Assembly (NCBI GenBank): GCA_000969725.1
Contig: JXSR01S011570.1
Length of the DNA stretch: 25,553 nucleotides
Direction: 5' to 3' (one strand)
Source of the DNA: Ophiothrix spiculata
Lineage: Eukaryota > Echinodermata > Ophiuroidea > Amphilepidida > Ophiotrichidae
Numbering within the stretch: the stretch's first letter is position 1; each line of letters opens with the position of its first letter. The notes below the pieces were generated by a model. It ran no database searches and was not told the origin of the DNA. It saw nothing but the letters and a program-made list of their open reading frames with translations. Below are positions 1 through 9,267 of this stretch, in pieces. Position numbers and translations under genes: made by a program.

Positions 1-73
1 TCTCCACATCCATCTCCACGCAAATCGGGGTCGATCTACCTGATATCTACTACTAAATAAATATTTAAAAAAT

Positions 74-123
74 GTGCCGTGCCGTGCCGTGCCGTTCCCT
101 TCCCTTCCCTTCCCTTCCCTCCC
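74..123. repeat. Compound pentanucleotide microsatellite
   Basis: Four TGCCG units (75-94) switch directly to five TTCCC units (95-119) and a partial sixth. Both are 5-bp periods differing at two positions, so the second run probably arose from the first by mutation and slippage. The strand is purine-poor. Confidence 0.9.
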
Positions 124-901
124 GCATATGTTCGAGGTAAGCCATTTACAAGTTGTTATAAATGATTTAAATTGAAAATATGCTATTTCGGCGCCCATTT
201 TGAAAATATGGCCGTACCAAGAGTCCAGCAAGTACAATTCTAGTACAATTTGTACTAAAAATGTACTTAAAGTGTACTCGAATGATGTTCCAAATGTGCA
301 CATTCCGATCTTGTACTGAATTGTACTCGATTTGTACTCCAGAGGCAATATCCTAATTTGCCTATTGTTTAGCGACCATGTTGGATTGAACAAAACATTC
401 CAAGTACCCAAGGGAACATAGTAGAGCTATATAGTTGCTTTCTTTCTATAAATGAAGATAACGAATAAAGAAAAAAAATCGGATCATTCCATTGTTCAGT
501 TAGGGAGGTTGCGAAAATCAGGTTAATGTTAGCGTGTACGCTAATGTAAACTGTAAAATGCTCAGACGTTCAACGTTACGGTAATTGCTAATGCTAGTAA
601 GCAAGCTATCCTTAGTGATTGTGTTATCGATATGCATTTAATTACTTCATATTCCTATACTTTATAATGGTTCGACCCCACTAAACCATGTGTTTAGGTC
701 AAGGTGACATATTTTGATTGTATAAAACTACACGAAGAAGAAATATACGTTGATGTTTGCGTATAGCTAATGAAATTATGTCCATTATGGTTAACGGGGA
801 CTCTAATCTTATGGCTTCTCATTTGCATTTGAATAGAAAATAATCTTCCCAATTGCTATAATATTCTACCTAAAATACTGAGGGATTGAAAGTAAGACAC
901 A
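124..901. other. Non-coding stretch apart from the palindromic element
   Basis: Outside 223-342 I see AT-rich DNA with no convincing coding frame, splice-bounded exon or RNA gene. Confidence 0.5.
223..342. repeat. GTAC-rich palindromic element, diverged copy
   Basis: This copy is made of alternating GTACAATTCTAGTACAA-type blocks in both orientations, with possible ends CCAG / CTGG. Positions 280-306 are identical over 27 bp to both arms of the 5811-6066 foldback element (core ATGATGTTCCAAATGTGCAC), and similarity continues on either side. It is the second member of that family in this window. Its outer ends are less clear and no target duplication is evident. Confidence 0.7.
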
Positions 902-955
902 ACAGGACCGAGTCTATGGAACTCACCGACAGGACCGAATCTATGGAATTCACTA
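902..955. repeat. 27-bp tandem duplication
   Basis: Two adjacent copies beginning ACAGGACCGA, at 902-928 and 929-955, match at about 24 of 27 positions. It is a small local duplication with no coding meaning seen. Confidence 0.8.
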
Positions 956-1019
956 GATTCAAATATAAAACAATGTAAGACTGTCAAACATTTTAAAAAC
1001 ATGTATAAATCCAATCTTA

Positions 1020-1275
1020 TTGTTAGTTATAACTGATTTTGTTGATTTTGGCATGCCTCCCTCCGTGCGTATGTTTGGTTTTTGTATGTATTTTGTACCG
1101 TTTTGCTTTTGATTTTGTGTGATTGAAACAATGTCCTTCAGGGGGTGGTCCCTTCAGGTCTTTTTGGCCTTTTGACCATTCCTACAATATCATTATCTTG
1201 ATTTGTGTGTTTTTATTGTTTTTTATGATACCTTTCTGTGTGAAATTTTGTGAATTTGATTTGATTTGATTTGAT
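1020..1275 (+). repeat. T-rich tract ending in (TTGAT)4, possible LINE 3' tail
   Basis: A G/T-rich stretch ends in four perfect TTGAT units at 1256-1275. Many LINE families (CR1/L2-like) have 3' UTRs ending in a short tandem repeat, so this may be the tail of a 5'-truncated LINE. No coding part is visible, so the repeat itself is certain and the LINE origin is a guess. Confidence 0.35.
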
Positions 1276-1399
1276 AAGAATTCAGACTTTCAGTGCTAGC
1301 AGCAGCAACGGTGACATAAAATACTCCATCGAAGCAATAGCTTTTTACACTAAATTTTACGTTCAAGAATTTCTAATGAAAAATTCCTGTTGGAAGTCG

Positions 1400-2075
1400 T
1401 AATTCTTATTTGTAATTCCTTGATGAGCATTTTAACTCTATGCAGGCGAAATTTGAAAAAAAACCCGGATGATCTGAACTAAGAAAATGAGTTTTTTGAC
1501 AAATGGTCGTCAATTGTACGAAGTTTCTGAATAAGACAATCAATAGTCCAGTCTGTCGTGTAATCTGTAGACTTCCCATGTATGCCACAAAATGTCATCG
1601 GCGACAGATCAAACTCCTTTCAAAGCTTCTATTAAGATCTGATCTTTATTATAATAACATCTCTGATATTCTTTAGACGGCGCTTGAAAATCCAAACGGA
1701 ATCCTTTTAAAGCGATATCTACCATATGGACTGTTAAAGATGGTTAGAAGAGGGCTTTCTTCATCAAGTTCAAAATGCAAGTAATTCAGACATCACGAAG
1801 TCTAACGATCTCAGCTTCATGAACACTTGGCAAAATATCTTCAATTGTAGGCATACAGTAGAACTGGATACTGTAGCATGATCTTTGTATGGGCGAGTTA
1901 AGATCCCCTGGATCCCGGTAGTCTTATATCATATATAAATTAATGTGAACTGGAAGTTGTTGGTTCAGTAACCTTTGCTTTAATATCTTACCTATTCTAA
2001 AGTAATCCAACGTTGCCTTCAGTCTTTCTTAGAGTATTGCTATGACTTCTTGAGATGGCTGACTGTTATATTTGC
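1400..2075 (-). mobile_element. Ty3/gypsy reverse-transcriptase fossil (fragment)
   Basis: The minus strand carries protein-level similarity to the fingers and palm of Ty3/gypsy (Metaviridae) reverse transcriptase, in the expected order along about 0.65 kb. Only part of pol is present; no gag, integrase or LTRs were found nearby. It is clearly broken, with several interruptions and no single open frame, so it is an old insertion. The edges are approximate. A tRNA-like fragment lies just outside at 2104-2150. Confidence 0.72.
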
Positions 2076-2103
2076 CTTCGAACTTTCTATTCCGTGGAGA
2101 ACT

Positions 2104-2150
2104 GCCTCCCGTGGTCAAGTGGTTAAAGCGTCGGCATTGGTCCTTAGAGA
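2104..2150 (+). repeat. tRNA-like 5' half, probable SINE head fragment
   Basis: The segment beginning GCCTCCCGTGGTCAAGTGG resembles a tRNA acceptor strand plus D-arm with an A-box (TGGTCAAGTGG) and continues TTAAAGCGTCGGC. No B-box (GGTTCGAATCC-like) follows at the proper distance, so it is not a functional tRNA. A truncated tRNA-derived SINE or tRNA pseudogene is most likely. Confidence 0.5.
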
Positions 2151-3619
2151 ATTGAAAAGGTATCATAAGAAATCGTGGATCAGCAATGACGTACTTTAAT
2201 ATCTTATCTGAGGAAAACAGCAAGTTGAGAAAACAGAGAAACTCTCCTGCTAATGTTTAAAGACAGCTTATGCAGAACAAGGTAAAATGGCTTGAAAATG
2301 AATTTGACAAACTGGATTTTTTTTTTATGTTATGATCAAAATGCATGCAAAATGACAGCAAAGGGCCATCATAGCAATCATGAATAAAAGATGAAGGACG
2401 CAATGTGGTGGACCATGCACAAGGAAGACATGCTGAATAGATGGAAAAATAAGTTCTCACTTGATTGAAAGCCCAGAGGATTCAATGATTGGCGAACAAA
2501 TTCTACTAGAACAAGAAGAACCACCGCCTCTTCTGTCAGAAATTGAACATGCTATGAAGAAAATACAAGGAAATTACTAGGACTTTATGGTAAACCGGCA
2601 GAATTGGTCAAAGCAATAGGCTACCAGGCACTGAAATTCTGCACAAGTTATAAACATATAAATCAGTATGAGGGTATAAGTTGTCCCTGGTCAGAAGTGT
2701 GGAAGACGCTAGAGTTCGTTGTTCTGTTCAAAGCTGAATGGAGATAGGATACAGTTAGCTAGTTCAAATGTTCTGTCCGTGCATAACAATGCATTTTGTA
2801 ATCCGTAGTAAAATATTTTGTTAACCCATTACTTATTCTATTCACTGGAGTCAATAAGTATAGATAATCCCCACTTGAGAAATTGAAATCCTTAACAATC
2901 CTTTTGTGTTTGCACGATAAAAAGCACAACTAAAAAGCTCTAGGCGTTATGCATTTCGTCGAAGACAATAGCCTATCCTATACTTTGATTGACAGGCCTC
3001 TTTTGTGCGGTAAAATTAATTCGATACTTCTTTTGTCATTAACGATTTAGTTAACAAAATCCTTTGTCCTATAATAAGATAACTGACGACAAACTTGAAC
3101 AGGCTAAGTGTTCAAACCACCATGCATACAATAACGCAATTAGCTACACCAGTATGTTATCTTGTTGATACTTGCTGACCAACCAAAGAGGAAGTTTGAG
3201 TGTGAAGAACCACCAGAGCAAGCTGCATATACGGAAGGCAGAGGAACAAGGAACATCATTGTGTGTTTACAAATCTACAAATCCCAATGGAGAATATCAT
3301 TGCTACTGATAAAAGGTGTTATTATGTTCATATATTATTCAAATGCGTTTGATTTAGTGAGCCACTGCAAACTCTCGAGGTATTTCTGAAAATGTTTTTT
3401 CCAAAGCATTTCATCAAACTCTTGAAATCTTTGAAAGTGAAACAAAAAGCAATAATAAAGATAAAATGGGGAGCACACCAGATTTTGAGATTCCAAAGGG
3501 GCAAGACAAGTATGCATAGTATAGTATATATATCTCCTCAAATACACCGAAAAGGGTATGACAGATGCTCGAAATATGGAGTCAAAGTTGGAACAGACAT
3601 TTCAAACTGGGACTATTCT

Positions 3620-3976
3620 TTACCTACTTTAATTTTTGTCGCCGGCGACAAAAAGTGGTGGGAAAACAGTGTTTCTAGTTTGAAAACTGATAAAAATCTT
3701 GTTTCTACACTTGTGATGGCCAAACAAATTATTTTTGATGAAATTGTTTCTCTTTTAATATGTTTTTAATTATTTCCATGAGCTTTGTTTCATCCTTTAT
3801 CTAGTAAATCCATCTGAGGTACAAAAATTAGGATTTAGGAAACACACCACCACCAAAGAATGATATATTGCAAATTAATTCTCTCTCAATTTGAGCCATT
3901 CGTGTGTAAATTTTTGCACTTTTTTGGATTTTGCTATACTTTTAAGCTTAGTTTAGAGCATTTTCATAAATATTTA
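3620..3976. mobile_element. 357-bp insertion in the LINE with ATTCT flanking repeats
   Basis: The LINE reading breaks at about 3619 and resumes just before the YADD block at about 3980. The 5-bp word ATTCT sits on both sides (3615-3619 and 3977-3981), consistent with a target-site duplication. The insert begins close to a perfect 22-bp palindrome (3633-3654, core GTCGCCGGCGAC flanked by T and A runs). It has no clear terminal inverted repeats and no recognised coding sequence, so the class is unknown. Confidence 0.5.
3633..3654. repeat. Perfect 22-bp palindrome
   Basis: The core GTCGCCGGCGAC is flanked by five T and five A, giving perfect two-fold symmetry with no spacer. It is unusually GC-rich for the surroundings and lies near the left end of the insertion in the LINE. 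Confidence 0.9.
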
Positions 3977-4043
3977 ATTCTAGGTGGAATCTAGGCTAGT
4001 CGCTTTAAGATATGCAGATGATACTGCACTGATTGGCACTTAA

Positions 4044-5161
4044 GGGGCCTGTTAAGGCTTTTATTTTGACTTTCTTTTTTGGCTTATAAGTCTAAAAATA
4101 TTAAGTTACAATATAAAAAAGTATATATTTCTAGAAAGGAAATTTGACAAGGAATCTGTCTATGCTATTGGTTTGGTTCAAAAATGACCATATTTGGTAA
4201 AAAATAGCAAAAAGCAGTGATTTTGCCTACACATGAAACGGGAAAGGTAACTAAAAAAATCGTTACTGCCATTTTATCACTTATATATTTTTGGAAACTG
4301 CACACAATTATCTAGGATCGCATTTTTTACTTTTTTAAATAAAGCTGAATTTTTCGAAATATAATAAAAACCACGTTAAATGTGCCGTTTCCGACATTTA
4401 TCTGCATCAATTTTGATAGAAACTAATGAATATCTTTGATTTTAGGACCTTAAATTGAAAAATGAGAAACGCGATCCTAGATTTTGATATACTGTACATA
4501 ATGGTTGAAAAATCTTTCCTTGTACTTTTTAGATTTTTTAGTTACGTTTCCCGTAAAAATGATGTTTTTTCATCAAAACTGATATGGAGAAATCCCATGT
4601 TTAATGAAGAAATCGCACATTTTGACCTAAAATCCATGAATTTTGAGGTCTAAACTTTGGGCATCGGACAATAAAACTTATTATGTAATTGATATTATTG
4701 GTAAGTATTGTACTCAACTTTCAGATCCGAATTTAAGCTCCTTATTTTGTAAATATTGAAAGAAATCTAAAATACCAATGTTCAATTATTTGGTCTTTGT
4801 TTACAATATTGACAAGTTTATTGCGGGATTTTAACAAATGTGCTCATGCAAGAACATAACGCAACGCGTTCACCCTCGCGCGCAGTACTTGTTACCGCGC
4901 AAAAAGTCACGCACATCAAAACACGCAACCTAAACGCAAAATATAGGACGCGTAGTTATGCCCGTAATTTCCCGCCAACAGCCACGTGTTTATTTTACTG
5001 TAAAATGTCAAAATGATCTTTTAATTTTACCTATAAATAAGTTTAAAACTTTTGTTTTATAATATTTTATTGTCTGTAATAAAAGGTAACATGCTGAAGT
5101 ATCAGAAAATGCAGAAAAACTAAATTCTGCTACCGAACAAACGGCCGGGTTAACAGGCCCC
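4044..5161. mobile_element. 1.1-kb TTAA-flanked DNA element inserted in the LINE
   Basis: The ends GGGGCCTGTTAA and TTAACAGGCCCC form perfect 12-bp terminal inverted repeats. TTAA flanks both sides (4040-4043 and 5162-5165), and the insertion lies directly after the LINE's YADDTALIGT motif, with LINE sequence (MDSVKA..NKAGIEIN) resuming at once. TTAA targeting is typical of piggyBac and Kolobok elements; a TA target with ends AGGGGCCTG would also fit. No transposase frame is visible, so it is non-autonomous. Between 4238 and 4553 it holds an imperfect internal inverted repeat. A patch of GCGCG/CACGC-rich sequence lies at 4858-4960. Confidence 0.82.
4238..4553. repeat. Imperfect inverted repeat inside the TTAA element
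   Basis: ACGGGAAAGGTAACTAAAAA near 4238-4257 pairs with its near-complement near 4533-4553, and TCTAGGATCGC at 4312-4322 pairs with GCGATCCTAGA at 4470-4480. The pairs sit roughly symmetrically about 4391, so a long imperfect palindrome once filled this interval. Confidence 0.65.
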
Positions 5162-5459
5162 TTAATGGACAGCGTAAAAGCGTAAATAAGGCTGGAATAG
5201 AGATTAACTTGAAGTTAAACATCGGGTAGGAGCTGATCTTGGAGAAGAGTTTACCATCATGATTTCTGGTGATCTTGTTGAACAAGGATTAGTTGAAATA
5301 TCTATAATCTCTGATCTACAAAGATTGCCAACAAAATCTTCTTCCGATGATTAAAAAAAAAGGATTACTATTGTAATGATTGCCAAGAAGGGAATGACCG
5401 ATTTGCAGGTGCTCTAGAATGATAAAAAAAATTCCACTAGTTTTAAAAGGGATCATTTC

Positions 5460-5537
5460 AAATCTATCGGTTGACCACCCGGAACTGGAAGTTTTTGGAA
5501 ATCTATCGGTTGACCACCCGGAACTGGAAGTTTTTGG
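5460..5537. repeat. Perfect 39-bp tandem duplication in the LINE
   Basis: Positions 5460-5498 and 5499-5537 are identical (unit begins AAATCTATCGGTTGACCACC). The perfect identity inside an otherwise decayed LINE means the duplication is much younger than the LINE. Confidence 0.95.
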
Positions 5538-5754
5538 CAGTGGTTATTGTTCAGAACAATAGCATCATGCAACCAGAACTGGTAGTCAATTCCAGGCAGT
5601 CAACTGTGGTGTGAGTTTTGAAGCGTTCACAGAGACACTTATTTGGAGTGCACTTGTTTATGGTGCAAAAGCTGGGGACATTGTGTAAAGCAGATGAGAA
5701 TAGAATAATGACTATCGAAATGTGATTTTAGAAGAATACTGAAACAATACAATC

Positions 5755-6205
5755 ATCTGAACTGGACACAGAAAGGCAACTGTTGGGAAAGATTGTAAGC
5801 CTATAACTTGCCCTGGACAAAAATTGAGTGCAATATTCTAGTACAAGATTGGAATGTGCACATTTGGAACATCATTCAAGTACACTTTAAGTACAATTCT
5901 AGTACAAATTCATTCGAGTACACTTTAAGTACAATTCTAGTACAAAATATTTGTACTAGAATTGTTCTTAAAGTGTACTGGAATGATGTTCCAAATGTGC
6001 ACATTCCAATCTTGTACTAGAATTGTACTTGATTCGTACTAGAATTGTACTTGATTTCTACCAGGGTGGGTATTTTGGTCATCTAACCTCGCAATCTCAT
6101 TGAGGGAAAGATCTGATCTGGACACAGAAAGGCAACTGTTGGGAAAGGTTGTAAGCCTATAACTTGGGTATTTTGGTAATCTAACCTCGCAATCTCATAG
6201 AGGGA
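5755..6205. repeat. ~98-bp tandem duplication, first copy split by a foldback element
   Basis: The unit CTGGACACAGAAAGGCAACT ... CCTCGCAATCTCAT occurs twice. The first copy is 5755-5810 plus 6067-6112; the second is intact from about 6113 to 6205. The copies differ at only a few positions. The intact copy reads ATAACTTGGGTATTTTGG across the point where the first carries the 5811-6066 insert. Confidence 0.9.
5811..6066. mobile_element. 256-bp foldback element, GTAC-rich family
   Basis: The element starts CCCTGG and ends CCAGGG. It folds into two long arms: 5851-5877 and 5981-6007 are perfect 27-bp inverted repeats, and the arms continue on both sides with repeated AGTACAATTCTAGTACAA units. 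Comparison with the empty site in the neighbouring duplicate (6113-6205) defines the boundaries and leaves a 2-bp TG shared at each edge as the probable target duplication. There is no transposase, so it is non-autonomous. A diverged relative is at 223-342. Confidence 0.88.
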
Positions 6206-6400
6206 AAAGTAGAAAGAAACAGAAAATGTGGGGGGCACAAGAAAGGTTTAAATATTTGGTAACATCCAGGAATGGACTGAACTCAACTACGATCAAGCTA
6301 AGCTTGCAGCACAAAAAAGAGTCACTCGAATACAAAAGACAAAAGAGTGCAGGCATGGTTGTTAATTGCCAAAAGTAGTGGCAGCAACAAGGTAATATGA

Positions 6401-6981
6401 CCCTGCTTTATAAAGTTTTCATGTGCAACCTCAAAACGAAAACTCTATTGCCACTTAATCTATATTGATTATTAGTAAAGTAATTGTCCTGTATGTCTTT
6501 TCATATCAAAATTTGAATAAAAAGGTGGGTAACAGTTAATTGCTAATTGTAAGTGTTTTTGAAAGACTGTAGAACGAGGCTTGATTCATCATTCATGTTT
6601 TGACTTAAGATGGAGGTGTAAAACCCTCTCTCCACTCCCAGTGTGCAAAAGTACAAACGGACAAAGTTATTTGCACTAGTTCAAGACAGTGTTAGAAAAA
6701 TGTGATGAAAATTTAATTAAGTTGTTCCTTGCTCTAGCCTGTGCTGTCTATAATGATATAGCTTCTTACTTATAGCTTCTTACTTCTTACTACAGTCATC
6801 GTCAAAAGGATGCATTTTCTTGAGAGCCTGATTTTTATTCCAACATTTTAACAACGACTGCAGTATAATTGTCTGAACGTTTCTAAGCATCTTGCTTGTA
6901 TTACAGCATAATTATCATAAATGTTGTACTCTAGAATTATTAATTTCCTTTGGATCATTCATAATATCTTTTGACAGTTAA
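6401..6981. other. Non-coding stretch after the LINE
   Basis: AT-rich DNA with no recognised gene. A small direct repeat (TAGCTTCTTACT, twice near 6758-6785) is the only structure noted. Confidence 0.5.
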
Positions 6982-7307
6982 AGGAGCTTGGTCCAATTTT
7001 TCAAATTTTAGTTTTCAATGTCATATGAAAGATGACTACTCAAGCGGGCTATATTTCAAATTTCAGCTAAATCGGTCAAACCGTTTTGATTTTATGGGCA
7101 AATTTGTATTTCAGAGGCGTCTGTATGTTACTATGTAAAATTAATTATGGTTACCATAATTAGACACATTTTCATATATATCTCCAAAACCGAACATAAC
7201 TAAGCCGTGAAATTTCACATGGGTTGCGAGAAAACTATGAGAAATATTTTGGTACCAAAATCTCAAAAAGTTTGAAAACAAATTTGAGATAATCGGACCA
7301 TGCTCCT
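6982..7307. mobile_element. 326-bp TTAA-flanked MITE
   Basis: The terminal inverted repeat AGGAGCTTGGTCC (left) pairs with GGACCATGCTCCT (right), one mismatch in 13. TTAA lies on each side (6978-6981 and 7308-7311). A 21-nt hairpin (7142-7162; arms TAATTATGGT, single central base) sits almost exactly at the middle, suggesting the element was once largely palindromic. It has no coding capacity, and TTAA targeting points to a piggyBac- or Kolobok-type transposase. Confidence 0.82.
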
Positions 7308-7520
7308 TTAAAGTCCAGACAGGATTTAATGCAACCTGCACCATTAAGATTTTAGCATTACTTCCTGTATTTTGACACCATTTTTATTCAATTCAAATGG
7401 TCTTCATATGCTTTCTTGAAACAATTTTCCAATTTGCACTTGTATCCTGATGTGGATGGGAGCAGGTATTTGGAATGCCATGTTCATGTTATATATGCTG
7501 ACCTCAAGGTGTACAAAAAG

Positions 7521-7540
7521 TTAAACCAGACCTGGTTTAA
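7521..7540. repeat. Short hairpin beside the next element
   Basis: TTAAACCAG and CTGGTTTAA are perfect 9-bp arms around a 2-bp spacer, 7 bp before the 7548-7715 element. It may be the remnant of another short element. Confidence 0.6.
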
Positions 7541-7547
7541 ACTCATA

Positions 7548-7715
7548 GGCCCGTATTCCAGACAGGTGTTTAGCTAAATCAAGGTTTTATTTCTCGTCAA
7601 CAGCACGACTCATTGAACTATTCTGCTTGAAAGCTGTAATGATGCGTATCATTCCTGGACAGTTGTTGCTCAGTTAAACAATGGTTTAGCTAAACATCTT
7701 TCTGGAATACGGGCC
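7548..7715. mobile_element. 168-bp inverted-repeat element (GGCCCGTATTCCAGA ends)
   Basis: The left end GGCCCGTATTCCAGA, then GTGTTTAGCTAAA, pairs with a right end that reads on the opposite strand GGCCCGTATTCCAGA, then ATGTTTAGCTAAA. The terminal inverted repeat is about 31 bp with three mismatches. No convincing target duplication was found, so the superfamily is open. It is too short to code for anything. Confidence 0.85.
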
Positions 7716-8747
7716 AATGTGTCCCCTAAGGACCAAGCATATAAACAAACAATAAATAAACAAATAAATCACTATGTTCTAAAAAATTCCATTTGATGAT
7801 TTCATGACATATGCCCATCCCATAGGATGGCCCTGTATCACTTCTTGTCTTATTTTAAAACCATGCAGTTCTCATTGGCATTGATGTGCAACTTTCTGGC
7901 AAAAGTTCAAAATGTTTCAAATAGATTGTTGTACCTTCCCCTACACAAAATACACAGAAAGCAATAATTTGGAGTAACTTTGATAACAAATTTGCTAAAA
8001 TTAACAGGGTCAAACATTGTATCAGATAAGAAGATAAAACATGATCATGAGTTAGCTCATGGTGTGCTAATTATGTAATTTGAATGCTTGAACCAGACTT
8101 CTGCCTAGCCATTTTCCCTCTTGTCACTTTTTCTGAAGGGATACAGCATTACTGCTGCATGTACTTTACCCCTAAGGTACCTGACAAGCCACAATCTTTT
8201 CTGTGATTTATACATTGCTCCCAAACATGCAAATGCCGTAATTCTTGCAGCAATTAGTAGGTGAATCGCAGGTTTACTGTACATGGCTGTAGAAGTGTGG
8301 TGTGGGCTTTCCTAACAGACAAAGCATAGGGGTACCTGCACTTCAAAGTACTACTTAAGGCCCTATGTGTGGTCATTCAGAAGTCCTTGCCTTTACAGGA
8401 CCTTTTTAGGAGGAAATTGGCTGTGTTAGTTTGTTGACATGCATTACATAATTTATTTCCCATAAACACTTAACTCTATAATCACTATGCATACAGAATG
8501 CTTCATTTATCAATCTGATTACCGACATTGCAAATATTCTAAACAAATAAATACAGCAGTCGGCATATTACAGATAAATAATTTGGCAGATATTCTAAAT
8601 AAATACAATTATGTTGGATATGGGGGAGGGGATCATATGTCATTGAATACCAACTATATTTGTTCAAAATTTCATATTTTACTTCACACATGTTGCATCA
8701 GCATAACTACATAAGTTTCTTTCTGCAATACAACAATCATATACATG
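7716..8747. other. Non-coding stretch
   Basis: AT-rich DNA without a recognisable gene. Weak features include A/T-rich AAATAAA words near 7740-7770 and a diverged pair of ATATTCTAAA(C/T)AAATA segments near 8534 and 8590. Confidence 0.45.
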
Positions 8748-8977
8748 CATTGCATAAGCATATTGCAAGTACTTGCTCACAGCTTGCTGCATGATCACAA
8801 AGGAATATGCAAGCTTCTGCAAGCATTTCAATTACAATCACTGCAGGCGTTTGATTGTAATTTTGAATTTGCAAGCTTGTGCAAGCTTGCAATGTACCAA
8901 TTATGAGCATTTGCAAGCACAATTTTCCTTGCTCATGCTTGTAATTGCATGCTTGTACAAGCTTGAGCATGCATGCC
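8748..8977. repeat. Cluster of palindromic TGCAAGC / GCTTGCA words
   Basis: Over about 230 bp the words GCAAGC, GCTTGC and GCATGC recur more than ten times in both orientations, for example TGCAAGCTTGTGCAAGCTTG near 8871 and the palindrome GCTTGTACAAGC near 8952. A hairpin with 10-bp arms (ATTACAATCA / TGATTGTAAT, 8832-8861) lies near the middle. Both strands have open frames here merely because the words lack stops. It looks like a degenerate satellite or a composite palindrome, not a gene. Confidence 0.7.
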
Positions 8978-9038
8978 ATTTTCTTAAGGGTTATCAAGTT
9001 TGTCACCTCAAATTTTAACATAAAACCTGTTTAATGAT

Positions 9039-9267
9039 GGGTGAATTATTTCATTTAAACAGAACCAAAGGTTTTAACAGTAACGTCCGTCATGAGCGAC
9101 CAACTTCTTCGGAGTGATCCATCCTCCTACTTCGACTTTCGGTATGACGTACGTCGGATGGATCACTCCGAAGAAGTTTGTCGCCCATGACGGACGAAAA
9201 TGTCAGGTCAGTGTTAAAAATCTTTGGTTCTGTTTAAATAAAATAATTCACTCATTTTGTAATAACG
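9039..9267. mobile_element. 229-bp foldback element flanked by 15-bp direct repeats
   Basis: Long inverted arms run from about 9041 to 9124 and from 9156 to about 9252. The inner 21 bp (9104-9124 and 9156-9176, CTTCTTCGGAGTGATCCATC plus one more C) are a perfect match, and outer segments such as TTTAAACAGAACCAAAG also pair. AACCTGTTTAATGAT occurs directly before (9024-9038) and again at 9268-9282, like a long target duplication. It has no coding capacity. Confidence 0.78.

Larger units (their letters stand above)
2265..6400 (+). mobile_element. Decayed LINE (non-LTR retrotransposon), ORF2 RT region to C-terminus
   Basis: Conserved LINE ORF2 pieces appear in order on the plus strand. EDMLNRWK lies near 2425, GEQILLEQEEPP from 2491, QAAYTEGRGTR at 3219-3251 followed by a FIYYSNAFDLVSH-like palm motif, then PKHFIKLLKSLKVKQKA from about 3400. 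The catalytic block LRYADDTALIGT is at 4005-4040. Beyond it are TLCKADENRIMTIEM at 5678-5722 and EWTELNYDQAKLAAQKRVT near 6270-6326, ending about 6400. This is the endonuclease/reverse-transcriptase class widespread in invertebrates; the clade is not certain. The endonuclease domain was not found upstream, so the copy is probably 5'-truncated. It is broken by stops, frameshifts (for example between SALVYGAKAG and TLCKADEN near 5677, and at the 4040 insertion point), a 39-bp tandem duplication, a ~98-bp tandem duplication and three inserted elements (3620-3976, 4044-5161, 5811-6066). Confidence 0.85.

Noticed and set aside
2104-2150. Functional tRNA gene
   Set aside because: Only a 5' half is present; there is no B-box, T-arm or acceptor complement.
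3392-3769. 125-codon plus-strand open frame as a gene
   Set aside because: The first half is LINE reverse-transcriptase sequence and the second half runs into the 357-bp insert; it is a chance fusion.
8737-9021. Overlapping open frames on both strands with Cys-rich peptides
   Set aside because: They are a by-product of the GCAAGC/GCTTGC word cluster, which lacks stops on either strand.
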